A stretch of 64,000 bases of DNA, taken from Rhodococcus sp. 4CII. GTDB taxonomy: Bacteria; Actinomycetota; Actinomycetes; Mycobacteriales; Mycobacteriaceae. Below, piece by piece: positions 24,135 to 34,502 of this stretch. The notes under the pieces were generated by a model. The model searched no databases. It was given only the letters and a program-made list of their open reading frames with translations, and was not told the origin of the DNA. Both the position numbers and the translations under genes were made by a program. The stretch lies in contig NZ_JACCFE010000002.1 in NCBI RefSeq assembly GCF_014256275.1, positions 5,994,001 to 6,058,000 on the forward strand, given 5' to 3'. The stretch's first letter is position 1, and each line of letters starts with the position of its first letter.

Positions 24135-24463
24135 TCGAGGTCGTCGTCGCCGACCGCTGCGTGCGGTGCGACATCTGCATCAAGGTCTGTCCGACGGACG
24201 TGTTTCGCCGCGGCCCGGACGGCGTTCCTGTCGTCGCGCACCAGGAGGACTGTCAGACGTGCTTCATGTGTGAGGCCAACTGTCCCACCGACGCACTGTA
24301 TGTCGCACCGTTCGACACCCCGGTTCCCGAGGACTCGACGCACACGGACGCCGAGGGGCTGGCAGAGTCGGGGGCCCTCGGCGCCTACCGCGCCGTGATC
24401 GGGTGGGGCGGAGGGCGCACACCGGGTTCCACGCTCGACCGGAACCACCTTTTCACCCTGTGA
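24131..24463 (+). CDS. Dicluster 4Fe-4S ferredoxin
   Basis: A 110-residue ferredoxin with two complete [4Fe-4S] motifs, CVRCDICIKVCP (residues about 11-22) and CQTCFMCEANCP (about 41-52), so it should carry two low-potential clusters and pass electrons to or from the flavoprotein encoded just before it (4-base ATGA overlap). The 50-residue C-terminal extension (DTPVPEDSTHTDAEG...) is unlike plain bacterial ferredoxins and may hold the partner. Its stop codon lies in the first arm of a bidirectional hairpin. Confidence 0.85.
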   Translation: MIEVVVADRCVRCDICIKVCPTDVFRRGPDGVPVVAHQEDCQTCFMCEANCPTDALYVAPFDTPVPEDSTHTDAEGLAESGALGAYRAVIGWGGGRTPGSTLDRNHLFTL

Positions 24464-24499
24464 GTACTCGTCAACCGCGGGCGGTTGACAAGTACTCAC
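24460..24499. terminator. Bidirectional terminator carrying both stop codons
   Basis: The arms pair as GTGAGTACT with AGTACTCAC, then GTCAACCGC with GCGGTTGAC. The ferredoxin TGA is in the left arm and the complement of the convergent esterase TGA also lies in the left arm, so both genes end inside the hairpin. Confidence 0.75.
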
Positions 24500-25475
24500 G
24501 GGGGGTCGCCTTGCGGATGAACCGGCCGATCTCGCGGATGGCGCGGGTGCCCTCGGGCAGCAGACCGGCCGCGGCCTGGAAGACGTGCACCTGCCGCTCC
24601 CACACCTGCAGTTCGCACGGGACGCCCGCCTGGGACAGCCGCTCCGACATCAGTTCCGCGTCGACGTACACCATTTCCTGCGAGCCGGTCTGGATCAGCG
24701 CCGGCGGCATCGAGGCGAGCGAGCCGTCCACGGGTGACGTGGACGGCTCGTGCCCGCCCCGGGTGTCCAGCCTCTCGATCAGCCTGGACAGGGCACCGAC
24801 CGCGCGCGTGGGGAAGACGGCGCAGAGGTCGGCGTTGGGATGGGCCAGCTTGTTGACGGGGTCGAGGTCGGTCAGCGGCGACAGCGCGACGTCCGCGGCC
24901 GGGCGCGGCAACCCCTGCCGCAGGGCTTCGAGGGTGACCATGAACGTGAGGAATCCGCCGGCCGAGTCGCCGGCGACGACGATGCGGTCTGCCGTGTAAC
25001 CGTGCGCGAGCAGCCACCGGTACCCGTCGACCCCGTCCTCGACGGCCGCCCGGATGGGGTTGCGAGGGATCATGCGGTACGCGACGTTCAGTGTCGACGC
25101 CTGCGACTCCGCGGCGATCCGGGACACCATCTGACGGTGCGAGTTGATCCCGCAGCACAGGAACGCGCCGCCGTGGAGGTAGAGGATGGCCCGGTCGCCG
25201 AGCTCACCCGGCGGGCGGATCCATTCGGCGCGGCAGTTCGGCAGCCGGACCGGCCGGCGCCGGGTTCCGCGGATGGGGCCGAGCGAGTACCCGAACAGGT
25301 CGACCACTCCCGTGGGCCACGGCAGTTCGGGGTAGCGCGCCCACCCGTCGAGGAACGGCCGGACGGTCCGGCGCAGGGTGTGCGCGAGGGCCGCCGACTG
25401 CAGGCTGGTTCCGGCGAACTCCCGCCGCGTCACCGGCACGGGTGACGGACAGAATTCGTAAGTCGCAGTGCTCAT
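24471..25475 (-). CDS. Alpha/beta hydrolase (HSL-type acetylesterase)
   Basis: A 334-residue serine hydrolase of the hormone-sensitive-lipase group. The oxyanion motif HGGAF lies in YLHGGAFLCC, the nucleophile in GDSAGG, and the late Asp (VYVDAELMSERL) and His (QVHVFQAA) complete the triad. The substrate is probably a short acyl ester. GGAGG precedes ATG 25475 by six bases. It is divergent from the WS/DGAT gene with a 178-bp spacer, so a shared role in neutral-lipid or wax-ester turnover is possible but not shown. Confidence 0.85.
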   Translation of the reverse strand: MSTATYEFCPSPVPVTRREFAGTSLQSAALAHTLRRTVRPFLDGWARYPELPWPTGVVDLFGYSLGPIRGTRRRPVRLPNCRAEWIRPPGELGDRAILYLHGGAFLCCGINSHRQMVSRIAAESQASTLNVAYRMIPRNPIRAAVEDGVDGYRWLLAHGYTADRIVVAGDSAGGFLTFMVTLEALRQGLPRPAADVALSPLTDLDPVNKLAHPNADLCAVFPTRAVGALSRLIERLDTRGGHEPSTSPVDGSLASMPPALIQTGSQEMVYVDAELMSERLSQAGVPCELQVWERQVHVFQAAAGLLPEGTRAIREIGRFIRKATPREYLSTARG

Positions 25476-25575
25476 TGCCTGCCTCCGTTCCGGCCTCGGT
25501 GCCCATCGACGTACTGCCCTCAGGTGCGCCACCTCTTTGCGCCGTACGATCTACATCGAAGTTGGTCGCACGGAC

Positions 25576-25592
25576 GCTACGCCCGACGTAGC
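25576..25592. promoter_or_regulatory. Candidate operator between esterase and WS/DGAT genes
   Basis: A perfect GCTACG-CCCGA-CGTAGC dyad in the divergent spacer, 62 bases before the WS/DGAT start. Its size suits a TetR- or MarR-type dimer; no regulator gene adjoins it. Confidence 0.4.
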
Positions 25593-25653
25593 ATCCAGAC
25601 GGAAGTCGTAATGGGATAGTGACCGAGTGGGGGTGAACGTCCAGGTGGGGCTC

Positions 25654-27009
25654 ATGCCGGTTACCGATTCGATATTCCTGCTGGCCGAGTCGCGAGAGCA
25701 TCCGATGCACGTGGGATCGCTCGAGTTGTTCACACCGCCGGAGGGCGCGGGCCCCGGCTACGTGAAGTCGATGCACGAAACCCTGCTGAAACACACCGAC
25801 GTCGACGCCACGTTTCGCAAGAAGCCGGCGGGCCCCGTCGGGAGTCTCGGGAACGTGTGGTGGGCGGACGAGTCGGACGTCGATCTCGAATACCACGTGC
25901 GTCATTCGGCTCTCCCCTCCCCGTACCGGATCCGGGAATTGCTCACGCTCACGTCCCGGTTGCACAGCACGCTGCTGGACCGCCACCGTCCGTTGTGGGA
26001 GATGTACCTGATCGAGGGGCTCGACGACGGCCGGTTCGCCATCTACACCAAACTGCATCACTCGCTGATGGACGGGGTCTCCGGGCTGCGGCTGCTGATG
26101 CGGACGCTGTCGACCGACCCCGACGTGCGCGACGCCCCGCCGCCGTGGGATCTGCCGCGCCGAGGCTCCACCAACGGTTCCGTTCCCGACGTCTGGTCGG
26201 TGGTGAACGGTGTCCGTCGCACGGTCGAGGACGTGGCCGGTCTCGCGCCGGCGTCGCTGCGCATCGCCCGCACCGTGATGGGGCAACACGACATGAGGTT
26301 CCCGTACGAGGCGCCCCGCACCATGTTCAACGTCCCGATCGGCGGGGCGCGCCGGTTCGCCGCGCAGTCGTGGCCGCTCGAGCGGGTACACGCGGTCCGG
26401 AAGGCCGCCGGCGTCAGCGTCAACGACGTGGTGATGGCCATGTGCGCCGGCGCGCTGCGGGGGTACCTGGACGAGCAGAATGCGCTGCCGGACGAGCCGC
26501 TGATCGCGATGGTTCCGGTGTCGCTGCGCGACGAGCAGAAGGTCGACGCCGGCGGCAACGCGGTGGGCGTCACGTTGTGCAACCTGGCGACGGATGTAGA
26601 CGACCCGGTTGACCGGCTGACCGCGATCTCCGCGTCGATGACCCAGGGGAAGGAACTGTTCGGCAGCCTCACCTCGATGCAGGCGCTGGCGTGGTCCGCG
26701 ATCAACATGTCGCCGATCGCCTTGACGCCGGTGCCGGGATTCGTGCGGTTCACGCCGCCGCCGTTCAACGTGATCATCTCCAACGTGCCAGGACCTCGGG
26801 AGACCATGTACTGGAACGGGTCCCGGCTCGACGGCATCTACCCGACGTCGGTGGTGCTGGACGGGCAGGCCCTCAACATCACGCTCACCACCAACGGCGA
26901 CAACCTCGATTTCGGTGTCATCGGGTGCCGCCGCTCGGTGCCGAGCCTGCAACGGATCCTGTTCTACCTGGAGATGGCGCTCGGCGAACTCGAGGCCGCA
27001 TTGCTCTGA
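25654..27009 (+). CDS. Wax ester synthase/diacylglycerol acyltransferase (WS/DGAT)
   Basis: A 451-residue bifunctional acyltransferase that esterifies diacylglycerol or fatty alcohol with acyl-CoA to make storage triacylglycerol or wax. The catalytic HHxxxDG motif is H135-H-S-L-M-D-G141. The N-terminal PVTDSIFLLAESREHPMHVG and the NDVVMAMCAGALR and NVPGP blocks are typical. I prefer ATG 25654 (AGGTGG upstream) over in-frame GTGs at 25627 and 25633. Oleaginous rhodococci carry many paralogues, and this is probably one of them. Divergent from an esterase and convergent with thiZ. Confidence 0.9.
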   Translation: MPVTDSIFLLAESREHPMHVGSLELFTPPEGAGPGYVKSMHETLLKHTDVDATFRKKPAGPVGSLGNVWWADESDVDLEYHVRHSALPSPYRIRELLTLTSRLHSTLLDRHRPLWEMYLIEGLDDGRFAIYTKLHHSLMDGVSGLRLLMRTLSTDPDVRDAPPPWDLPRRGSTNGSVPDVWSVVNGVRRTVEDVAGLAPASLRIARTVMGQHDMRFPYEAPRTMFNVPIGGARRFAAQSWPLERVHAVRKAAGVSVNDVVMAMCAGALRGYLDEQNALPDEPLIAMVPVSLRDEQKVDAGGNAVGVTLCNLATDVDDPVDRLTAISASMTQGKELFGSLTSMQALAWSAINMSPIALTPVPGFVRFTPPPFNVIISNVPGPRETMYWNGSRLDGIYPTSVVLDGQALNITLTTNGDNLDFGVIGCRRSVPSLQRILFYLEMALGELEAALL

Positions 27010-27022
27010 GCCGCCGCAGGTT

Positions 27023-27835
27023 TCAGCGTCTGCCCGACTCCTGCTCGACGAGCGCCCGCCGCGACTCCTCGTGGAGGACCCCCAGCAGTTCGTGTTCGAC
27101 GTCCGCGAATTCGGGCGAGGTCATCATCGACAGTTCGCGGGGGCGGGGCAGGCCCACGGTCACCTCGCGCCGCACGGTGGCGGGGCGCGCCGACAGCACG
27201 ACCACCCGGTCCGAGAGATAGACGGCCTCCCGGATGTCGTGGGTGATCATCAGCACGGTCCACCGGTAGCGTTGCCAGACGTCCTGCAACCAGGTCTGCA
27301 TCTCGGTGCGGGTCAACGAATCCAGGGCGCCGAACGGTTCGTCGAGCAGCAGCACCGGACGGTCCTGGACGACGGTGCGGAGCATCGCGGCGCGTTGCCG
27401 CATCCCGCCGGACAGCTGGCTGGGGCGGGCGTCCTCGAACCCGCCGAGACCGAACACTGAGAACAATTCGCGTGCCTTGTCCCGCGCCTCCTTGCGGGAT
27501 ACCCCCTGTACCTCGAGGCCGAGGGTGGTGTTGTCGAGGACGCTGCGCCACGGGAACAGGAGGTCCTTCTGCGGCATGTACGCGCACTTCGAGGGGACGC
27601 TGCCGGCGGGGCGGACGGGTTCGCCGCCGATGGTGACGGTGCCGGAGTCCGGTCGGTCGAGACCGGCGAGCATGGCGAACGCGGTGCTCTTCCCACACCC
27701 GCTGGGGCCGATCACCGACACGAACTCGCCGGGTTCGACGGTGAACGTGATGTCGTCGAGAACGGGCCGGATGCCGCCGCGGACCGGGAATCCCTTGGTG
27801 AGACCGGACAGTGCGACGCGTGCGGTCTCACTCAT
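27023..27835 (-). CDS. thiZ: ABC transporter ATP-binding protein, thiamine-precursor uptake
   Basis: A 270-residue ABC ATPase. Walker A is GPSGCGKST, the signature is LSGGMRQRAAM, Walker B is VLLLDEPFGALD and the switch histidine is in MITHD. The closest functional group is the nitrate/sulfonate/taurine/pyrimidine importer ATPases. It is the last gene of the riboswitch-controlled tenA-thiY-thiX-thiZ operon and overlaps thiX by 8 bases, so ThiZ for salvage of an aminopyrimidine precursor of thiamine is the context-based assignment. Confidence 0.82.
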   Translation of the reverse strand: MSETARVALSGLTKGFPVRGGIRPVLDDITFTVEPGEFVSVIGPSGCGKSTAFAMLAGLDRPDSGTVTIGGEPVRPAGSVPSKCAYMPQKDLLFPWRSVLDNTTLGLEVQGVSRKEARDKARELFSVFGLGGFEDARPSQLSGGMRQRAAMLRTVVQDRPVLLLDEPFGALDSLTRTEMQTWLQDVWQRYRWTVLMITHDIREAVYLSDRVVVLSARPATVRREVTVGLPRPRELSMMTSPEFADVEHELLGVLHEESRRALVEQESGRR

Positions 27836-28649
27836 GCCGGGCCCTCTCGTTCTTGATCCAGGGGGCGACGACGCGTTCGACCGCGAACGTGAGCAGGTAC
27901 AGACTGAGGCTGATCACGGCGGTCACGAGGACGGCGGCCAGCACGAGATCGGTGCGGAAGGAGTTCTTCTGCGTCGCCATATAGATGCCGAGACCGGACG
28001 TGGCGCCGACATATTCGGCGAACACGGCACCCACCACGGCATACGTGATGCCGATCCGCAAGGCGGTGAAGAACCGGGGGATCGCCGACGGGAGCCGAAC
28101 GTATCGGAATTCCTGCCACCGCGAGGCGCCCATGCTGCGCAGCAGCGCCCCGGCCTCCCGGTCGGCCGCGGCGAAACCCTCGATCAGGCCGATCGTCATC
28201 GGGAAGAACGTGGCGAGTGCGATCACGAGTATTTTCGGCAGGAGACCGAAACCGAACCAGATGATCATCAGCGGCGCGATCGCGATGATCGGCAACGTCT
28301 GCGACACGACGAACAGCGGAACGAATGCGCGTCGCAGCCACGGCGAGAAGTCCACGAGCACGGCGAGCGCCCAGGCGCAGAGCAGGGACACTGCGAAACC
28401 GATCAGTGTCACCTGCAGCGTCGCGGAAGCGTGACCGGAGATGGCGTCGCGCGCCCGCCAACCCTGTTGGACGACGCGCAGCGGCGAGGGCAGCACCTGC
28501 GGCCGAATACCGCTGACCGTCACGTACACCTGCCAGGCGACGAGCAGCAGTGCCAGGACCACGACCGCGGGCACCGTCCGTCGCAGCAGCGAGGACGTGC
28601 CCGGGGCCGGAGTGCCGAGACTGGTGTCAGGGCTGAGCGAGGTACTCAT
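27828..28649 (-). CDS. thiX: ABC transporter permease, thiamine-precursor uptake
   Basis: A 273-residue BPD-type permease with about six hydrophobic helices. The EAA-type cytoplasmic loop is recognisable in EGFAAADREAGALLRSMGASRWQEFRYVRLPSAIP. It overlaps thiY by 23 bases and thiZ by 8, a tight operon arrangement. By context it moves a pyrimidine moiety (such as a formyl-aminopyrimidine) delivered by ThiY. Confidence 0.82.
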   Translation of the reverse strand: MSTSLSPDTSLGTPAPGTSSLLRRTVPAVVVLALLLVAWQVYVTVSGIRPQVLPSPLRVVQQGWRARDAISGHASATLQVTLIGFAVSLLCAWALAVLVDFSPWLRRAFVPLFVVSQTLPIIAIAPLMIIWFGFGLLPKILVIALATFFPMTIGLIEGFAAADREAGALLRSMGASRWQEFRYVRLPSAIPRFFTALRIGITYAVVGAVFAEYVGATSGLGIYMATQKNSFRTDLVLAAVLVTAVISLSLYLLTFAVERVVAPWIKNERARHE

Positions 28650-29655
28650 TGGTGAAATACGTCGACCAGTCGGGTTCCGTGGTCAGCGGTGCCCCGTCGG
28701 GGCCGGTGAGCAGGCCGTGCTGGAACAGGAAACCGGAGTATCCCGCCCACTTCTCGGCCGTCTGGGTTCCGACCTTGCCGGCACTGTCCTTCATGTATTC
28801 GGACGACAACATCTGCTGGCTCTCCTTGACGAGGGGTTCGTCCGGAAACGCGCCGGGGTTGGCGTCGATCAGGATCTGCGCCGCCTGATCCGGCTGGTCG
28901 GCGGCGAACTGGTAGCCGCGCTGCAGGGCCTGGACGAACTTGCGGGCCTGCTCGGGATGGTCGGCCATCCACTGTTCGTTGCCCTCGATGATCAGCGCGT
29001 ACGCGTCGGGGAAGCCGTAGTCGGTGTAGTGGAAGTAGCGCATCGGCGTGCCCTGGTGCTCGGCCTCGATTCCTTCCCAGCCGAAGAACGACACGGTGAA
29101 GTCGGCGGTGCCGGAGTAGACGGCCTCGTACGCCGACGTGCCCAGCGTGACGGTGGTGAATTCGCCCTTGCCGCCGTCGTTCCGGATGATCTGCTTCAGC
29201 GTCTCCTCGCCGTCCGGGTCCGCGAAACCGGCGTAGATCTTGCCGTCAAGATCCCGGGGGCGGGTGATGTCGGCGCGATCCGCCTTCACCGCGATGCCCG
29301 TCGCCCAGTGTTGCAGTGGGGCCAGGACCGACGTGGTCTGCGCGCCCGCGGCCTTCGAGAACGTCGCGGAACTCTGGAAGCTCACCCCGAACTCCGCGTT
29401 TCCGGCATCGACCAGGGTGTCGGGGGAGGTGTCGTTGTACGGCAGTATCTGCACGTCGAGTCCGGCGTCCGCGAAATAGCCCTGCTGCTGCGCGACGAAC
29501 AGACCGGTGTGGTTGGTGTTCGGGGTCCAGTCGAGTGCGAACCGGATGGTGTCGTCCGACTGCGAGTCACCCGCGCAGCCGGTGAGCATCGACAGGGCGG
29601 AGACCAGGATGACGGCTGCGGTCGCAGCGCGCTTGGTGCGAGAGAAGAGTGTCAC
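28627..29655 (-). CDS. thiY: NMT1/THI5-like lipoprotein substrate-binding protein
   Basis: A 342-residue periplasm-side lipoprotein. The signal peptide ends in the lipobox MLTGC (C27). The THI5-like domain begins FALDWTPNTNHTGLFVAQQQGYF, a strong match to ThiY proteins that bind thiamine pyrimidine degradation products. GTG 29655 overlaps the tenA stop (GTGA), so tenA and thiY are coupled. Its place under a TPP riboswitch supports thiamine-precursor scavenging over sulfonate uptake. Confidence 0.85.
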   Translation of the reverse strand: MTLFSRTKRAATAAVILVSALSMLTGCAGDSQSDDTIRFALDWTPNTNHTGLFVAQQQGYFADAGLDVQILPYNDTSPDTLVDAGNAEFGVSFQSSATFSKAAGAQTTSVLAPLQHWATGIAVKADRADITRPRDLDGKIYAGFADPDGEETLKQIIRNDGGKGEFTTVTLGTSAYEAVYSGTADFTVSFFGWEGIEAEHQGTPMRYFHYTDYGFPDAYALIIEGNEQWMADHPEQARKFVQALQRGYQFAADQPDQAAQILIDANPGAFPDEPLVKESQQMLSSEYMKDSAGKVGTQTAEKWAGYSGFLFQHGLLTGPDGAPLTTEPDWSTYFTNEYLAQP

Positions 29656-30374
29656 GACGCCGGCCATTCCTGCTCGTTGAGTGCGGTGTCCCAGAACATG
29701 AGTTCGTAGCGGCTGGCGATCACGAACGCCTCCACCATCTCCTCACGCTGGGCATCGGTCGCGGCCTCGGCGGCGGCGTCCACCAGTTCGCGGGCCCGGG
29801 CGACGGCGGCGTGGAACTCCTCCGCGTCGTACGTGGTCACCCACTGCGCATAGGGGTGCGACGGGTCGGCGGAGAGCACGTCACGGGCGCTCGCCGCGAG
29901 CCGGCGTCCCACGTCCGCGTAGATCCAGAAGCAGGGCAGCACCGCGGCCGCGGCCACGGCGTACGGTTCCGTGGCCGCCACGGCGGTCAGGTACGAGATG
30001 TATCCGAGGCAGGCCTGCGAATGCTGAGGCTCCGCGTCCGACGCGGGGAGCCGTCCGCTGGTCAGCAGATTCTGGTGCAGGGTTGCCTCGACGGTGGCGG
30101 CCTCGGCTGCCGAACCCGCCCAGAAGCCGGCCTCGACGGGACCGGGCGCGTGCGCGGCCACCAGCGACAGCGCCTTCGCGTAGCCGGTCAGGTACAGGAA
30201 ATCCTGCTCGATGTACGTGCGGAACACGTCCAGCGGCAGCGTGCCGTCACCGAGGCGGCGCAGAAACTCGAGTTCGTCGATCGCTTCGCGCAGCACCTTC
30301 GTCCGGTCCCACAAGTGGTCCGTGAATCGGGCGTGCTGGCCGGCGCCGGCAGCATCTTGGACAGAGCTATTCAC
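29652..30374 (-). CDS. tenA: TenA family aminopyrimidine aminohydrolase (thiaminase II)
   Basis: A 240-residue all-helical TenA protein, which hydrolyses 4-amino-5-aminomethyl-2-methylpyrimidine (from degraded thiamine) to HMP. The conserved active-site residues are visible: D58 in YIEQDFLYL, C148 in LPCFWIYADVG and E224 in YELMFWD. The start is GTG 30374, about ten bases after the GAAGGGA that ends the TPP riboswitch, so ligand binding could hide the ribosome binding site. First gene of the salvage operon. Confidence 0.9.
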   Translation of the reverse strand: MNSSVQDAAGAGQHARFTDHLWDRTKVLREAIDELEFLRRLGDGTLPLDVFRTYIEQDFLYLTGYAKALSLVAAHAPGPVEAGFWAGSAAEAATVEATLHQNLLTSGRLPASDAEPQHSQACLGYISYLTAVAATEPYAVAAAAVLPCFWIYADVGRRLAASARDVLSADPSHPYAQWVTTYDAEEFHAAVARARELVDAAAEAATDAQREEMVEAFVIASRYELMFWDTALNEQEWPAS

Positions 30375-30380
30375 AACGTT

Positions 30381-30457
30381 GACATCCCTTCGTCAGCATT
30401 ACCTGAGCAGGTTCCCGGGTGTGTTCTCAGCCCCGCCCGTGCGGAGCACCCCGTGTC
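30381..30457 (-). ncRNA. TPP riboswitch (THI element)
   Basis: Read on the minus strand this shows GGGGTGC, then GGCTGAGAA, ACCCGGGAACCTG, a CTCAGGTAATGCTGACG run and GAAGGGA, which are the conserved blocks of the thi box in the right order. It lies immediately upstream of tenA and should turn the tenA-thiYXZ operon off when thiamine pyrophosphate is plentiful. Confidence 0.95.
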
Positions 30458-30569
30458 AGAACAAGCCGACCCTAGCACCGCCCGTGCCCGCGAAGGAAAG
30501 GCCCTGCCTGCTCATCGTTGGTAGTTTGGCCTGAGATTCCCGGTACGCGCTGCGTGAGGAGATTCGTCC

Positions 30570-32115
<1,546 letters not shown>

Positions 32116-32123
<8 letters not shown>

Positions 32124-33357
32124 CCGGCACGTTCTCGTCCAGCTCCTTCAGCACGGGCAGCGCGACGCACGCCAACCCGATGATCAGGACCGGGATCGCC
32201 AGCACGAAGAACGTCGGCTGGATTCCCCACTTGTCGAGGATGGGACCGGCCAGCAGGTAGCCCAGCGGACCCGCCGCATACGCGGTGGACGTCATGACCC
32301 CTGTGACCCGGCCGCGCATGTGCTCCGGACTGCGAGTTTGCATGGCGTAGTTGGCGATCGGGCCGACCGGACCGAACACCAGACCCTGCAGGAGCGCCAG
32401 CGCCAGGATCGCCCACAGTGGCGGCAGGAACGCCATCGCGACCATCGCCGCGCCCAGCACCGTCACCGCCACCACCATCAGCATCCGGCGCGACACGTAC
32501 GGCGCGAGTGGTCCGTACGCGAGGGCGCCCACCACGCCGCCGATGCTGAGCGCCATCAGGACGGAACCGAGTTGCGCGGGTTTGTCGAGTTCGGTGAAGT
32601 ACACCGGGAACACCACCGATTCGACGGGCATGTACAGCGCGACGACCGCCATGTCCACGAGAGCGATCGTGCGCAGGAGCCGGTTGTGCCACACGAACTT
32701 CAATCCCTCGAGCGTGCCGTGCCAGATGGACGTCGGGCGCGTGGCAAGGTCCGGTCTGCCGGCGTTCTCGAGACGGAGGAACGCGATCGTCGCGACGGAC
32801 AGTACGAACCCGGCGGCGGCGACCCACAACGTGTTCACTGCACCCACGGTGGCGATGAGGACGCCGCCGATGCCCGGCCCGACGAGATACGCCACGTTGT
32901 AATTGGCCTCGTAGAGGCTGTTCATCCGGTCGAGTGACCACCCCGCGGACTTCGTGGCGGCGGGCAGCATCGACTCCCTGGCCGCGATTCCGGCCGGATC
33001 GAACGCGGCGCCGATCGCGGCGAGAACGGCGATCACCGTGACGGTGAGGCCCGTCGTGTTCGCGATCACCGGGATGGCCGCGACGGACAGGGCCGACAGG
33101 CAGTCGGAGATCAGGGACGTGCGGCGTCGGCCGAAGAGGTCGACGAACGTGCCCGCGAACAGGCTCGACAGCAACAGCGGGAGGGTGGCCGCGCCCGCGA
33201 CGATCGCGGCGTCGGACGCGCGACCGGTCTGCTCGAGCACGAGCCACGGCAGCACGACGATGACGATGCCGTTGCCAGTGGAAGAGAACAGGGTCGCGAC
33301 ATTCAGGAGGATCAGGGGCCCGAACCGGCGAGTCACAGCCGTCTCGGTGGCGGTCAC
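32116..33357 (-). CDS. MFS transporter (EntS-like exporter)
   Basis: A 413-residue, 12-helix facilitator of the MFS_3 type. It begins with RRFGPLILLNVATLFSSTGNGI, has motif-A-like AGTFVDLFGRRRTSLI, and a mid-protein loop (RPDLATRPTSIWHGTLEGLKFVWHN) typical of EntS/macrolide-efflux relatives. It ends inside the convergent carboxylesterase gene. No clustered siderophore or drug genes reveal its cargo. Confidence 0.8.
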
Positions 33358-33441
33358 GGCAAGGGTCCTCTGGTCGGCTCGATCGGTGGTCCTACGACGC
33401 TAACAGCGAGGTCGTGGCCACCGCGAGCGAATTTCCGGCCG

Positions 33442-33969
33442 CTACTGGTTGCGTTGCAGGGTCAGTTCGGCGAGGGTGCGGGCACCCACACACGGGTCGC
33501 CGGTGCCCGACCGCTGCTGCACCCACCACGTGATGACGCCGGAGTAGGCGGCCGTGATGCCGCACGTCGCGGAGTCACCCGGTCGCCGGGCGCTGAACGC
33601 CGACGTGCCCGCGATCGTCGTGGCCTCCACCTGGTACCCCAGCTGTGCCGCCACGTCCCGCTCCCGCTGCAACGAGTTGTTCTCGAACCAGCCGAACGTC
33701 ACATCGATCGACCCGGCCGCGGACGACACCGTCCACATGCACACCGCACCGTAGAAGTACTGGTCGATGCCGTCGCCGCCGAGCGTTTCGGCGATCTTGT
33801 CGTTGGGGACGGCGTCGCATTCGCGCAGAAGCTTGTCGAACTGCGGCGATCCGCCCCCGCCGGAGGCGGACGCGCCCTCCGGCAGCGCGGTGCCGGTGAC
33901 CGACGTGCCGCAGCCGGCCAGAAGCATCGCCGACGCCAGCGCCGCGGCGAGCCGGCGACCGGCGGTCAT
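33442..33969 (-). CDS. DUF3558 lipoprotein
   Basis: A 175-residue lipoprotein, signal peptide ending in MLLAGC (C20). The DUF3558 domain has paired cysteines (RECDAVP, AVCMWTV, ATCGI, DPCVGA) and the FYGAVCMW strand. Mature DUF3558 proteins are surface lipoproteins of mycolata with no assigned role. It overlaps the stop of a second DUF3558 gene upstream (ATGA), so the two are a coupled tandem pair. Confidence 0.8.
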   Translation of the reverse strand: MTAGRRLAAALASAMLLAGCGTSVTGTALPEGASASGGGGSPQFDKLLRECDAVPNDKIAETLGGDGIDQYFYGAVCMWTVSSAAGSIDVTFGWFENNSLQRERDVAAQLGYQVEATTIAGTSAFSARRPGDSATCGITAAYSGVITWWVQQRSGTGDPCVGARTLAELTLQRNQ

Positions 33970-34502
33970 TTGGCCTTCTCCAGCGTGAGCTCCCCGAGCG
34001 CGGTCGGGGCCGCGCACGGGTCGGCGGGTGTGGCGCCGGTGCCGTAGCGGACGAGCCAGTGCACGAAGTCGGAACCCGTCGCGAGCGCGACCTCGCAGAA
34101 GCCGACGTTCTGCGACGAAAATCCGCGGTGCCCGGCGATCTCGAGGTCGTGCACCTCGTGACCGATGCCCTTCGCCACCGACCGCTCCCGGTCGATGGGG
34201 CTGCCGCGGTACCAGGTGAACATCACGTACCGCTCGGGGCCCGCTTCCCAACGGCACTTGATGCCGTTGCGCGACACCGGAGCGAGCCCGGAGATACCGG
34301 CCCGCTCGTACACCTCGGCGTCGGTCAGCGAGCCGCATTCACCCACGAACGCGCCGGCCTGCGGGGCCACCGAGGTGGTCGGCGCGGACGCCGCCGGATC
34401 CGTCGAACCGGTGCCGGAACCGCAGCCGGCGAGGGTGACCGCCGCCGCGATCAGACACGTCGCGCGGACGGCAGGGCGGACCGGATCAGACGAGCTCCGC
34501 AT
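33966..34502 (-). CDS. DUF3558 lipoprotein
   Basis: A 178-residue paralogue of the next gene: lipobox TLAGC (C27), then GECGSLTDAEVYERAG, IKCRWEAG, GFCEVAL and ADPCAAP repeat the cysteine pattern of DUF3558. Similarity between the two (both end in xxLGELTLxxxx or LAELTLQRNQ) points to tandem duplication. It begins inside the last 17 bases of a small acetyltransferase gene, so the three form one translational unit. Confidence 0.8.
   Translation of the reverse strand: MRSSSDPVRPAVRATCLIAAAVTLAGCGSGTGSTDPAASAPTTSVAPQAGAFVGECGSLTDAEVYERAGISGLAPVSRNGIKCRWEAGPERYVMFTWYRGSPIDRERSVAKGIGHEVHDLEIAGHRGFSSQNVGFCEVALATGSDFVHWLVRYGTGATPADPCAAPTALGELTLEKAK

Noticed and set aside
25204..26952. 582-codon minus-strand frame opposite the WS/DGAT gene
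   Set aside because: His/Arg/Val-rich shadow of a clear acyltransferase.
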